NCBI RefSeq assembly: GCF_030403435.1
Contig: NZ_JAUEPH010000002.1
Span: 434,001-498,000, forward strand
Direction: 5' to 3'
Length of the DNA: 64,000 nucleotides
DNA from: Algoriphagus sediminis
GTDB lineage: Bacteria; Bacteroidota; Bacteroidia; Cytophagales; Cyclobacteriaceae
The notes beneath the pieces are model-generated. The model did not search any database. It was not told the origin of the DNA and saw nothing but the letters and a program-made list of their open reading frames with translations. Below are positions 17,360 to 26,193 of this stretch, one piece after another. The position numbers and the translations under genes are program-made. Positions within the stretch are counted from its first letter, which is position 1. Each line of letters starts with the position of its first letter.

Positions 17360-20226
17360 AATGGTTTAAGTCAAAATATCAGCAAGATTTTTGGGTGACC
17401 ATCATCATGGGGTCGGTGATAGTCATATCTGTGGTGGTACTTGCTGTTAATTTTTTTATAGCCATTCGAAACTCTCAATTATCCTCAAGAAAGGAGTTTT
17501 TGCAGAAGCAGACTGAGCTGGTTTCCAGGCAACTGGAGATGAAAATGGATGAATTTGAAGGAGATGCTAAAGTCGTAAGAGCCTTCGTGGATGATCAGGA
17601 TATGGATGAAGAAGACTACCGACAGGAGTTTACTGAAACCATTAGACGTGTATTTAACTCTTATCCTGATTTAATAGATTCAGCCCATGTTCATTTTTCG
17701 GATTCTTTGATTTCGTTTCAAATGACGCAAAGAAATAATTTTATCAGGCGTCAGATTTATGAGGTATCAGAAAAAAATAATCTCAACTACCTAGAAGTAG
17801 AAGGTGATACAGAAATTAAAATTGAATTCTTTCTGAATCTACCCGCTTACACGGTAAGATTTGTACAGGACTTTTACCTTGATCCGAATGGATCTAAGTT
17901 TCTAATAATCAGGGATTCAATTATTTATCTGAATTCTGGATTCTCCCAAGAACCTATTTCCATTGCTGAAGAATCAAGAAATGAAATTTTCAAGGATGTT
18001 TCGGAAGGACTGAAAGGACTATATTCTGTAAACTGGATAAGTTCAGGAATGGAAGGTATGGCCCAAGCAGCCCAGTATCCTTTTGATTTTGGAGATATAG
18101 AACGAGATGCTTCACTGGTTTTCCTTTTGAAAACTGATGATTTAAACTCCGGGATTTATTCAACCTATTTCTTTTTGTTCTGTGTCTTGATTCTGATTCT
18201 TATCGGAACGATAGTTATTTTCTCTCTTTCGATCGGGAATAACGAAAAATCCAGGAAAGAATTAATGCAGAAAACAGAAGAGATTTCAGATCTCTTTGAG
18301 CGACAAAGTCTTCTTTTGCAGGAGCTAAGGGGTTTCGTCTTTTTTCATGATTATCAAGGAAAAATTACGCGAGTCACACAAGAGATGGAAGCTATTCTGG
18401 GAAGAGATCTAAATGAATTTTATGAAGCATTTCAAAAAAACAGCCCGTATGAAGACGTCAAGAGAGTCAGGAATTTTGTTCTTAAGGCAGTTGATAACAA
18501 GCTTCCCTATCTGGATTTTGAATATGACTATCTACGAAGGGATGGAAAAAAATTAAGGCTCAGGATTTTCGAAAAACTAGTTTATGATGAAGAGGGAAAT
18601 TTCAAGGGGGGAAATGGGATATGTACAGACATCACCAACCAGTATGAGGCTCGAAAAGAACTGATAAATAGTGAAAATAGACTTCGAAATGTAATTAGGA
18701 ATATCCCTGATGTGATTTCGATTTATGATAATAGTGGTAAAATTTTATCACTTGACGTAAAAGATCAATCAGAATTTGTGGCGAATTCGAGCGAGTTTGT
18801 AGGGAAAAGGCTAGATGAGCTGGTAGGGACAAAGATGAAGGATGAAGTTTTAAAAGCATTCTCAGAATCCAGGCGAACCGGTAGAATAAAGACTGTAGAG
18901 TGGCCGATTCGTATTGATGATACTAAAAAATATTTTGAAGTTCGGTTTTTCCCTCTTGATGATAGCCAAATGATGTCCTTATCCAAGGACATAACCACTC
19001 AAAAGATTTGGGAGAAGGGATTGGTGGAAGCGATGAATGCAGCAGAAAAGGCTAATCAAGCCAAATCAGAGTTTCTAGCCAATATGAGCCATGAGATCAG
19101 AACCCCGCTCAATGGTCTTCTTGGGATAATCGATTTACTAGAACAGACGGACCTTAATGATCAGCAAAAACAGTATTTAAGTATTATTAAGAACTCAGGA
19201 AACAGTCTTTTGGGAATCATCAAGGACATTCTTGATTACTCAAAAATAGAGGCTGGTAAAATTGAATTAAATGATCAAAAGTTCAGTCCTGGGATTGAGC
19301 TCATAAAAATGATCGATATCTTCCTTGGTCTAACAAAGAAGAAGAAAATAAACCTGGTTTACGAAATTGAGGAGGAAGCAAATGGATGGTTTATTGGAGA
19401 TAAGGATAAGTGGCAGCAAGTCCTAATGAACCTTTTGGGAAATGCTACCAAGTTCACCCCAGAAGGAGGAGAAATTTTGGTAAAATTAAGTACCGAATAC
19501 CTAACTGATTCGGCCTATTTCATTAATTGTGAGGTCCATGATTCTGGAATAGGTATTTCTCCCGAGGAAATTCCATTTTTGACTGATCCATTTTTCCAGG
19601 TGGAAAGTGCTTCTGACAGGACCTATCAGGGTACAGGATTAGGTTTGGCCATAGCCAAAAAGATTATTCAAATTATGGGAGGTGATTTGAATATAGAGAG
19701 TTCGGTCGGAGAGGGATCTGTTTTTTCATTTAGTGTCCTTCTGGGTAAATCTGAGAATCAATTTAATGATTCCGGGGTGGTAGAATTGGTAGATGAGGAT
19801 ATCGATTCGAATCAAGGGCAGGAGTATCCGCTTCGTATTTTATTGGCTGAGGATAATGATCTGAATTTAGAGCTGATGAGCCTGATGCTTGAACAGCTAA
19901 ATTATGAATTTGATGTGGCAAGAAATGGACTGGACGTTTTAAGCTCTTTGGACCAAAAAGCATTCGATGTCATTCTAATGGATGTTCAAATGCCATTGCT
20001 TAATGGACTTGAGGCAACAAAAAGAATTAGACAAGGCCAAATCCAAAAGGATGTGATCATTGTTGGCTTGTCGGCAAATGTTTTTGATGAAGACTTTAAA
20101 AAAGCAGAAGAGATGGGAATGGATTTTTACTTGACCAAACCTATACGATTGGCTGAATTGGCCAAAATCCTTAAGAATACATATTTGACTCTAGAAGGTG
20201 AGCAAAAGAGTAAAAGCGAACATTAA
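17356..20226 (+). CDS. Hybrid sensor histidine kinase/response regulator
   Basis: This 956-residue membrane kinase starts at TTG 17356; the next in-frame ATG would cut into the first membrane helix. Domains in order: TM1 (about 12-36), periplasmic sensor (37-268), TM2 (about 270-292), two PAS domains (about 320-440 and 440-560), HisKA with His579 in NMSHEIRTPLNG, HATPase with DSGIGISPEE and GTGLGLAIAKK, and a receiver domain with phospho-acceptor Asp876 in LMDVQMPLLNG and Lys928 in LTKPI. No DNA-binding domain is present, so output must go through phosphotransfer or an unlinked regulator. It is coupled to the preceding sensor lipoprotein and followed by a terminator. Confidence 0.95.
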   Translation: MKWFKSKYQQDFWVTIIMGSVIVISVVVLAVNFFIAIRNSQLSSRKEFLQKQTELVSRQLEMKMDEFEGDAKVVRAFVDDQDMDEEDYRQEFTETIRRVFNSYPDLIDSAHVHFSDSLISFQMTQRNNFIRRQIYEVSEKNNLNYLEVEGDTEIKIEFFLNLPAYTVRFVQDFYLDPNGSKFLIIRDSIIYLNSGFSQEPISIAEESRNEIFKDVSEGLKGLYSVNWISSGMEGMAQAAQYPFDFGDIERDASLVFLLKTDDLNSGIYSTYFFLFCVLILILIGTIVIFSLSIGNNEKSRKELMQKTEEISDLFERQSLLLQELRGFVFFHDYQGKITRVTQEMEAILGRDLNEFYEAFQKNSPYEDVKRVRNFVLKAVDNKLPYLDFEYDYLRRDGKKLRLRIFEKLVYDEEGNFKGGNGICTDITNQYEARKELINSENRLRNVIRNIPDVISIYDNSGKILSLDVKDQSEFVANSSEFVGKRLDELVGTKMKDEVLKAFSESRRTGRIKTVEWPIRIDDTKKYFEVRFFPLDDSQMMSLSKDITTQKIWEKGLVEAMNAAEKANQAKSEFLANMSHEIRTPLNGLLGIIDLLEQTDLNDQQKQYLSIIKNSGNSLLGIIKDILDYSKIEAGKIELNDQKFSPGIELIKMIDIFLGLTKKKKINLVYEIEEEANGWFIGDKDKWQQVLMNLLGNATKFTPEGGEILVKLSTEYLTDSAYFINCEVHDSGIGISPEEIPFLTDPFFQVESASDRTYQGTGLGLAIAKKIIQIMGGDLNIESSVGEGSVFSFSVLLGKSENQFNDSGVVELVDEDIDSNQGQEYPLRILLAEDNDLNLELMSLMLEQLNYEFDVARNGLDVLSSLDQKAFDVILMDVQMPLLNGLEATKRIRQGQIQKDVIIVGLSANVFDEDFKKAEEMGMDFYLTKPIRLAELAKILKNTYLTLEGEQKSKSEH

Positions 20227-20240
20227 AGTTTGCTTTTTTT
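20215..20240 (+). terminator. Intrinsic terminator at the end of the hybrid kinase gene
   Basis: AGCGAAC (20215-20221) pairs with GTTTGCT (20228-20234), one G-T pair included, around a six-base loop holding the kinase stop codon, followed by a T run to 20240. It ends the icmF-kinase transcript before the converging E2 gene. Confidence 0.75.
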
Positions 20241-21559
20241 TATAGGCCAGTGTTGATATCGAAGCCTTCCAAATAATCTGCTACTCTTCGTACAAACATG
20301 CCGCCGAGCGACCCGTCTACCACACGATGATCGTAGGAATGGGAAAGGAACATTTTATGCCTAATGGCGATCACATCGCCGGTAGGTGTTTCCACAACTG
20401 CTGGCTTTTTGACAATCGCTCCTACAGCCATTATCGCTACTTGCGGCTGTGCAATGATCGGAGTACCCATTACGTTACCAAAGGAGCCCACATTGGATAC
20501 GGTGTAAGTACCGCCCGCTAAATCGTCTGCTGAGAGTTTATTTGCTCTTCCTCTTGAAGCGAGGTCATTTACCTTTTTAGAAATTCCAACCAAGTTTAAT
20601 TGATCGGCATTTTTGATCACAGGGACGATCAAGTTTCCAGAAGGAAGTGCCACAGCCATTCCGATATTTATATCCTTTTTGACTATGATCTTTTCTCCAT
20701 CTACGGAAATGTTAATCATTGGAAAATCCCCTATTGCTTTCGCAATAGCCTCAATAAAGAAAGGAGTAAACGTAATTGGCTCCCCAAATTTCTCTTTGTA
20801 TGCTTCCTTGTGCTTATTTCTCCAAAGCACAATATTTGTCATATCTGCCTCCACAAATGAGGTGACATGAGGTGAAATGCGTTTTGATTCTACCATTCGG
20901 TTAGCAATCATTTTTCGCATTCGATCCATTTCTATAATCTCGTCCTGAGCAGAAATGCTTGATTTGGCTTGAGGCTGCGAAATGGAGGGTGCACTAGGAT
21001 TTGCACCCTGTGAAGGAGTAGCCTTAGGCTCGTTTCTAGTTTTTAAATAGTCGAGCATATCTTTTTTGGTCACTCGACCATCTTTACCGGTTCCTGGAAT
21101 GGAAGCGAGTTCTGCCGCACCTATCCCTTCTTTCTTCGCTATATTTTTTACTAGTGGAGAGTAGAAGCGCTCATCTGTAGAAGATTCTTTTTCTTTTGGC
21201 TCCGCCAAAGTTGAACCTAGTAGATTCGCTGTTCCCTCAGGAACAGCTTCCAGAAGTTCATCCTTTAAATCAGATTCAGCAATCTCAACATTTTTTTCTG
21301 GTTCTGAGGAAGCTTCTCCCGAAGTTTCAATCACAGCGATCGGAGCTCCTACGGCGACTACTTCACCTTCCTTCACCAAAATTTTCTTAAGGGTGCCCTG
21401 ATGGGTGGCTGGAACTTCCGTGTCTACCTTATCTGTAGCCACTTCCAAAACTGATTCATCTTCTTCGATCGAATCACCTTCTTTTTTAAGCCAGGTAAGT
21501 ACGGTTCCTTCTACGATACTTTCTCCCATTTTGGGCATCAGCATTTCTACACTTGCCAT
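20240..21559 (-). CDS. 2-oxo acid dehydrogenase E2, dihydrolipoamide acyltransferase
   Basis: This 439-residue E2 core enzyme transfers acyl groups from lipoate to CoA. It has one N-terminal lipoyl domain with Lys44 in EVATDKVDTEVPA, an E3/E1-binding domain (about 133-170, YSPLVKNIAKKEGI and GTGKDGRVTKKD), a Pro/Ser/Ala-rich linker, and a catalytic domain with His411 and Asp415 in SYDHRVVDGSLGG. Sequence style suggests the branched-chain 2-oxoacid complex, which would supply starters for FabH and acyl-CoAs for IcmF, but a 2-oxoglutarate or pyruvate complex cannot be excluded, because E1 and E3 are not here. It has a likely own promoter at 21597-21627. Confidence 0.92.
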   Translation of the reverse strand: MASVEMLMPKMGESIVEGTVLTWLKKEGDSIEEDESVLEVATDKVDTEVPATHQGTLKKILVKEGEVVAVGAPIAVIETSGEASSEPEKNVEIAESDLKDELLEAVPEGTANLLGSTLAEPKEKESSTDERFYSPLVKNIAKKEGIGAAELASIPGTGKDGRVTKKDMLDYLKTRNEPKATPSQGANPSAPSISQPQAKSSISAQDEIIEMDRMRKMIANRMVESKRISPHVTSFVEADMTNIVLWRNKHKEAYKEKFGEPITFTPFFIEAIAKAIGDFPMINISVDGEKIIVKKDINIGMAVALPSGNLIVPVIKNADQLNLVGISKKVNDLASRGRANKLSADDLAGGTYTVSNVGSFGNVMGTPIIAQPQVAIMAVGAIVKKPAVVETPTGDVIAIRHKMFLSHSYDHRVVDGSLGGMFVRRVADYLEGFDINTGL

Positions 21560-21596
21560 AACACTCTATAATTAAATTGGGTATTTATTCTTCCTA

Positions 21597-21627
21597 TAAA
21601 ATTATATTCTAAATAAGACTATCCCAA
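21597..21627 (-). promoter_or_regulatory. Probable promoter for the E2 gene
   Basis: On the minus strand, TTG (21627-21625), a 20-bp spacer and TAATTTTA (21604-21597) match the Bacteroidota promoter with one mismatch. It lies just upstream of the E2 ATG and after the cinA stop. Confidence 0.5.
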
Positions 21628-21644
21628 ACCATATCGATAAAATT

Positions 21645-22901
21645 TTATTTGCTGGATTCGAGAATGCAAATTCTCAGGAGGTTTAACAAAGCTACACTTG
21701 TCAGCCGAATATTCAATATTCGATCTTGTGTCAACTGAAGTTTTTTGGTTTTGATAAACTCATCAGTAGCACAGGCAATCCAGATTGTTCCAACTGGCTT
21801 ATCTTTTGATCCACCATCTGGACCTGCGACTCCACTGCTAGCCAATCCAAAGTCTGAAGAAAACAACTTTTTCACTCCTCGGGCCATTTCTGTCACAGTT
21901 TCTTCACTTACTGCACCATGATTTTTCAAGGTTTCAGAATTGACTTCTATGATTTTTTCTTTGAATTGATTGTGATAGGGAATCACTCCTCCATCGAAAT
22001 ATTCACTACTTCCTGGAATACTGGTGATTTGATGAGCTACATAGCCTCCAGAACAGCTTTCTGCGACAGCTACTCGCTTTTTCCTTTCCTTGAGTAATTT
22101 GCCTATTGATTGCTCTAGGGTATCCGAATCATACCCATAAACATATTTGGAAATGGTGGGAAAGACCTTTTCGATTTCTAAATCTATTTCCCTTTCGAGC
22201 TCCTTTTTATTATGTCCAAAAGCCGTCAATCTCAGTTTTACATGACCAAGAGAGGGGAGGTATGCAAGTTTGATATGCTTTGGAAGTCCCAATTCCCAGT
22301 CCTTGATTAAGTCGGAAAGCCAGCTTTCTCCAATTCCGACGGTTTTAATCATTTTATGAGATATAACCGGAAGAGAAAATACCTCACCTAATTTTGGCAG
22401 AACAAAATCAAGCATGAGTTTTTTCATCTCATGAGGTACCCCTGGCATACTCATCCAGCAGGTTTTATTTCTTTCAAACCACATTCCCGGTGCAGTGCCG
22501 AGTTCATTTGGGACATATTTACATATTTTTGGAAGGTGACCTTGAAGGGTATTCAAAGGTGTCATTTCTCTTCCCCGACTTTTGAAAAAAGCCGTGATCG
22601 CTTCCACCGCCTCTGGAAATTCCACGATTTCCGTATTAAAATACTCTGCGAGTAGTGGTTTAGTCAGATCATCATTGGTAGGTCCCAGACCGCCTGTGAT
22701 GAGAATGATATCTGCCCTGTATTCTGCTTCTTTAAATGCACTTAAAATATCTAATCGATTGTCTCCAACTGTAGTTCTCCTAACCACCCTAACTCCAACT
22801 TGGCTTAGCTCCTGACTAATCCAATGGCTGTTTGTATCAATTATATGGCCGTAAAGTAGCTCATCACCAATGGCAATAATTTCTGCTCTGACTTGATTCA
22901 T
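21645..22901 (-). CDS. cinA: CinA family nicotinamide-nucleotide amidase
   Basis: The 418-residue protein joins an N-terminal MoaB/MogA-like COG1058 domain (RAEIIAIGDELLYGHIIDTN, ITGGLGPTNDDLTK) with the C-terminal CinA domain (AVAESCSGGYVAHQITSIPG, SSGVAGPDGGS), which deamidates NMN to nicotinate mononucleotide for NAD recycling; the N-terminal domain is associated with ADP-ribose pyrophosphatase activity. Length and order are standard. It begins 3 bases after the SDR gene ends on the same strand, continuing folA-SDR-cinA. Competence involvement, implied by the name, should not be assumed. Confidence 0.95.
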   Translation of the reverse strand: MNQVRAEIIAIGDELLYGHIIDTNSHWISQELSQVGVRVVRRTTVGDNRLDILSAFKEAEYRADIILITGGLGPTNDDLTKPLLAEYFNTEIVEFPEAVEAITAFFKSRGREMTPLNTLQGHLPKICKYVPNELGTAPGMWFERNKTCWMSMPGVPHEMKKLMLDFVLPKLGEVFSLPVISHKMIKTVGIGESWLSDLIKDWELGLPKHIKLAYLPSLGHVKLRLTAFGHNKKELEREIDLEIEKVFPTISKYVYGYDSDTLEQSIGKLLKERKKRVAVAESCSGGYVAHQITSIPGSSEYFDGGVIPYHNQFKEKIIEVNSETLKNHGAVSEETVTEMARGVKKLFSSDFGLASSGVAGPDGGSKDKPVGTIWIACATDEFIKTKKLQLTQDRILNIRLTSVALLNLLRICILESSK

Positions 22902-22904
22902 GCT

Positions 22905-23690
22905 TTATCTAACTTTGGCCGTCTGGATTAGTTTGCTAAATAATCCTGGGAAAAAGCGTTTGGCATAAACGCCAAAGACTTCCTTGCCACCAATATATAC
23001 CTCGCGTTTTTTCTTTTTCATAGCTGAGAATATTTTCTCCGCACATTTTTCAGGACTCATCCCGTTGGCTTGTGCATCATCCATTTTATTCAAAGGACTC
23101 CCATCTTCTGTCAAGGCATTAACAGAAACATTCGTTTTGATGAAGCCAGGACAGATTATGGTTACCTGTATTTTATCCTTGTAAAGCTCAGCTCTTAAGG
23201 TGTCGAAAAATCCATGCAGGGCATGTTTAGAGGCAGAGTACGAGCTCCGATAAGGAGTCCCGAATTTCCCAACTAGCGAACTTATTATACCAAAGGCTCC
23301 AGATTTTCTATCTAAAAAATGAGGCAAAATAGCTTTGGAAAGTGCAACAGTCCCAAAGAAATTTACTTCCATTAGTCTCCGATCTACCTCTATTGTTGTA
23401 TCCTTGATCAATGACCTTTGGCTGATCCCTCCGGAATGCAAAACGACATCAATATGCCCGAAAAGCTCAATTGCTATGGTAGTTTTTTCTACAATTTCCT
23501 CGGTTTCGGTTAGGTCCAAAATTAACACCTTGGCATTTTCAGGGTGTGCAGATTCGGATCTCACTCGATCTAGTTCCCGCTCATTCCTTGCTGAAAGAAT
23601 TACTTTCCAGCCTTCTTCAATGTATTTTTTTGCGCAGGCTTCACCAATCCCTGAGGACGCACCTGTAATCCAAATTACCTTGTCATTCAT
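22905..23690 (-). CDS. SDR family NAD(P)-dependent oxidoreductase
   Basis: This 261-residue classical short-chain dehydrogenase has the nucleotide motif TGASSGIGEA at the N-terminus, NNAG replaced by HSGG, the catalytic Ser in ISSLVGKFG and the YSASK pair of catalytic Tyr and Lys. The basic C-terminus (RFFPGLFSKLIQTAKVR) resembles DHRS7-type membrane-associated members. It starts exactly one base after the end of folA and runs into cinA, so it is in an operon with both, but its substrate is unknown. Confidence 0.92.
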   Translation of the reverse strand: MNDKVIWITGASSGIGEACAKKYIEEGWKVILSARNERELDRVRSESAHPENAKVLILDLTETEEIVEKTTIAIELFGHIDVVLHSGGISQRSLIKDTTIEVDRRLMEVNFFGTVALSKAILPHFLDRKSGAFGIISSLVGKFGTPYRSSYSASKHALHGFFDTLRAELYKDKIQVTIICPGFIKTNVSVNALTEDGSPLNKMDDAQANGMSPEKCAEKIFSAMKKKKREVYIGGKEVFGVYAKRFFPGLFSKLIQTAKVR

Positions 23691-24194
23691 TTAATCATGA
23701 TTGATTCTTTTTAAATCTAAAAAAGTGAAAGAGTGGTCGTGCCTATCATCTGCAGGATGGAATTCTCTAAAGGTTTCTTCCCAGCTTTCCTCATTCCATT
23801 CTGGGAAAAAAGCGTCGCCATCAGGTTCGGCATCCACTAGGGTGAGCTCGAGCTGATCTGCTACATCGATTGATTCCTTGTAAATTTCACCTCCACCTAT
23901 GACATAAAGCTTTTTAAGGTCCTGTTTAAGAGCAAAAATAAAAGCATCTTGGATACTATGAAACACATGATGCCCCTCGGGCATTTTGAAATCCTTATTT
24001 CTGGTAACTACAAGGTGTGTTCTGTTGGGAAGGATTCTACCTAGGGATTCGAATGTTTTCCTACCCATAAGAATATGGTGCCCTTCTGTGAGTTTCTTAA
24101 ACCTTTTGAAATCATCTGGAAGCCTCCAAAGCAATTCGTTGTTTTTCCCGATTACCCCATTTTTAGCAACAGCTGCGATTAATGATATTTTCAT
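23691..24194 (-). CDS. folA: Dihydrofolate reductase
   Basis: DHFR reduces dihydrofolate with NADPH and is the trimethoprim target. The 167-residue protein has the expected N-terminal ISLIAAVAKNGVIGKNNELL with the substrate loop WRLPDDFKRFKKLT (Asp at the active-site position), the NADPH motif MGRKTFESLGRILPNR, and IGGGEIYKE. It heads the minus-strand series folA-SDR-cinA with essentially no spacing to the SDR gene. A 58-base gap separates it from the DUF4412 gene upstream. Confidence 0.97.
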   Translation of the reverse strand: MKISLIAAVAKNGVIGKNNELLWRLPDDFKRFKKLTEGHHILMGRKTFESLGRILPNRTHLVVTRNKDFKMPEGHHVFHSIQDAFIFALKQDLKKLYVIGGGEIYKESIDVADQLELTLVDAEPDGDAFFPEWNEESWEETFREFHPADDRHDHSFTFLDLKRINHD

Positions 24195-24252
24195 TAAAGA
24201 ATTGCGTATAGTATGTATGGTTGAGACAAGTCTTTAGTAAATATAGAGGCTT

Positions 24253-25179
24253 TTATTTTTGCTGGGAAGTCATCAGGTTAGGATATTCAGCCATGACAAA
24301 CTCTTTCTTAGAGTCTAAATCGATCTCTAAAACTTTCATAGTCATGCTACTTCCATCATTTGATTTAAAATCCATCTCCATGAAGTTTCCCTCTGGTAAA
24401 TTTGAAAATTGGTCACCATACATCTGGCGAGTTTTTGTGGTGACAAAAGGACTGTTCTTTCCCCAGAAAGAAGAAAAGCCTTCAATAGGATCTACGGTCA
24501 TCCAGTAAGTTCCCTCACCATCTTCGGTTTTCACCTCAAACTCTTCACAAGCATAACCCAAAATATCCTTGGTATTTCCCGTTTTTTCAATTGAGAAATT
24601 TTCCATTTCAAATTCTTCAGGGTTTTCCTCCACAGCCTCATCTATGGCGGCCTCAAGATCCAAACCATAAGCGAAAGATGACTTTTGACCTTCATTTTCC
24701 ATTAATAGGATATTGGCATTGTTATCAAGATCAAAAATCATTATCACCGTATTATTTTGATCATCAACATCTTCAATTTGCATGGCAGTGTAGGTAGGTT
24801 CTTCTGTCAGAAATGAAATTAACTCCATCGGCTCGTCAGCTTTCCCGTTTTTTTCCGTGGTTTGAACCTCCATTCTGGAGAAACCATTAAAAGAGTAAGA
24901 ATCCTTTGTGGGTACCTCTTCTCCTATACCTGCCAGAATTTTATTCATGTCAAGCGTGACAGGTGTGCTTTCGCCATCTTCGCTATAAAGGCCTGCAAGT
25001 TGCTTCTCAAGCTGCTTTTGGACGTATTTATTGACTTCTTCTTCGACCTTTTCTTCAAGTGCATTTTCCACGCCTCTGGAAGCTGCTTTTTTCAGCTTTT
25101 TAATGAACTGCGCCGAAGAAGGGTTGAAAACAGATAAAAATATTAAAATCAGGAAAGATGAAATGAATTTAAGTTTCAT
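24253..25179 (-). CDS. Secreted DUF4412-like protein
   Basis: This 308-residue protein has a clear signal peptide (MKLKFISSFLILIFLSVFNP, then SSAQ) and an exported body. Residues 25-65 are a charged helix (LKKAASRGVENALEEKVEEE), and the C-terminal half resembles DUF4412: ILGYACEEFEVKTEDGEGTYW followed by a strand-rich region. The domain appears in periplasmic or outer-membrane proteins of Bacteroidota with no known function. It shares the strand with neighbours on both sides but with gaps of 58 and 76 bases, so it may be monocistronic. No catalytic motif is visible. Confidence 0.8.
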   Translation of the reverse strand: MKLKFISSFLILIFLSVFNPSSAQFIKKLKKAASRGVENALEEKVEEEVNKYVQKQLEKQLAGLYSEDGESTPVTLDMNKILAGIGEEVPTKDSYSFNGFSRMEVQTTEKNGKADEPMELISFLTEEPTYTAMQIEDVDDQNNTVIMIFDLDNNANILLMENEGQKSSFAYGLDLEAAIDEAVEENPEEFEMENFSIEKTGNTKDILGYACEEFEVKTEDGEGTYWMTVDPIEGFSSFWGKNSPFVTTKTRQMYGDQFSNLPEGNFMEMDFKSNDGSSMTMKVLEIDLDSKKEFVMAEYPNLMTSQQK

Positions 25180-25255
25180 GGCTAAAAATGAATTAGTGGT
25201 GTAAGTATAAATATCCTAAAAATGGATTCGAATTCAAAATTCCTATTGACTTGGC

Positions 25256-26179
25256 CTAAAGGGAATTACCTCTGAGGAAATCTTGAATTTTCATTCTTTT
25301 TTTTCCTTCCAATTGTAGTTCTTCAACACTTATTACACCATCTCCTGTTTGAAATTTCAGAAATGATTTTTGGTCAGTTTCCCATTCTCCAGGATTTGAA
25401 TTAGCCAAGGAGCCTGATTCCAAAGCGGTTCGAAAAATTTTGCAGTTTTTACCATTTATTTTCGTAAAAGCAGATGGGAATGGGGAAAGGCCCCGCACTA
25501 GATTATGTATATCCTTGGCATTTTTAGACCAGTTTATTTCACAAGTTTCTTTGAAGATTTTAGGTGCATGATTTTTTGCTTTAGACTCGTCCTGTGGAAT
25601 AGGATTAGCTTTGCCTGTGGCAATGTTTTCCACTGTTTTTAGCACCAAGTCTGAACCCATTTCCATCAATCTTTCATAAAGATCACCTAGATTTTCATCC
25701 GATCCAATTGGGGTTTTTTCCTGAAGCAGTAGACTTCCTGTATCTATTTCATGTTTCAGAAAGAAGGTAGTGACACCGGTTTCTTTTTCACCATTAATGA
25801 TGGCCCAGTTAATCGGAGCGGCTCCTCGATAATCAGGTAGAAGAGAGGCATGTAAGTTAAAAGTTCCAAGTCTGGGCATATCCCAGACTACAACAGGAAG
25901 CATTCGAAAAGCCACTACAATTTGTAAATCTGCATGATAGGAACGAAGCTCTTCCAGGAAACCCTCTGATTTGAGGTTTTTTGGCTGAAGGACAGGGATA
26001 TTCAATTTTTCAGCAGTAACCTTAACTGGCGAAGGAATCAGTTTCTGGCCTCTTCCTTTTGGTTTGTCAGGTGCGGTAATTACAGCCACAACGTTCCAGC
26101 CAGCATCGACAAGTTTCTCCAGAGAAGGAACAGCAAACTCCGGAGTACCCATGTAAATAATTCTCAAATCTTTTGACAT
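25256..26179 (-). CDS. fmt: Methionyl-tRNA formyltransferase
   Basis: Fmt formylates initiator Met-tRNA using 10-formyl-tetrahydrofolate. The 307-residue protein starts MSKDLRIIYMGTPEFAVPSL and has the catalytic segment FNLHASLLPDYRGAAPINWA (the Asn/His/Asp set of the formyltransferase fold begins here) and the C-terminal tRNA-binding barrel. Length is normal. It follows the NamZ-like gene by 14 bases on the minus strand, and def is not next to it. The identification is firm. Confidence 0.97.
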   Translation of the reverse strand: MSKDLRIIYMGTPEFAVPSLEKLVDAGWNVVAVITAPDKPKGRGQKLIPSPVKVTAEKLNIPVLQPKNLKSEGFLEELRSYHADLQIVVAFRMLPVVVWDMPRLGTFNLHASLLPDYRGAAPINWAIINGEKETGVTTFFLKHEIDTGSLLLQEKTPIGSDENLGDLYERLMEMGSDLVLKTVENIATGKANPIPQDESKAKNHAPKIFKETCEINWSKNAKDIHNLVRGLSPFPSAFTKINGKNCKIFRTALESGSLANSNPGEWETDQKSFLKFQTGDGVISVEELQLEGKKRMKIQDFLRGNSL

Positions 26180-26193
26180 GATCGAAGGATAGT

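Noticed and set aside
20600..20870. Plus-strand frames antisense to the E2 gene
   Set aside because: Composition is typical of a shadow frame; no start context, no homology and no gap in the E2 gene.
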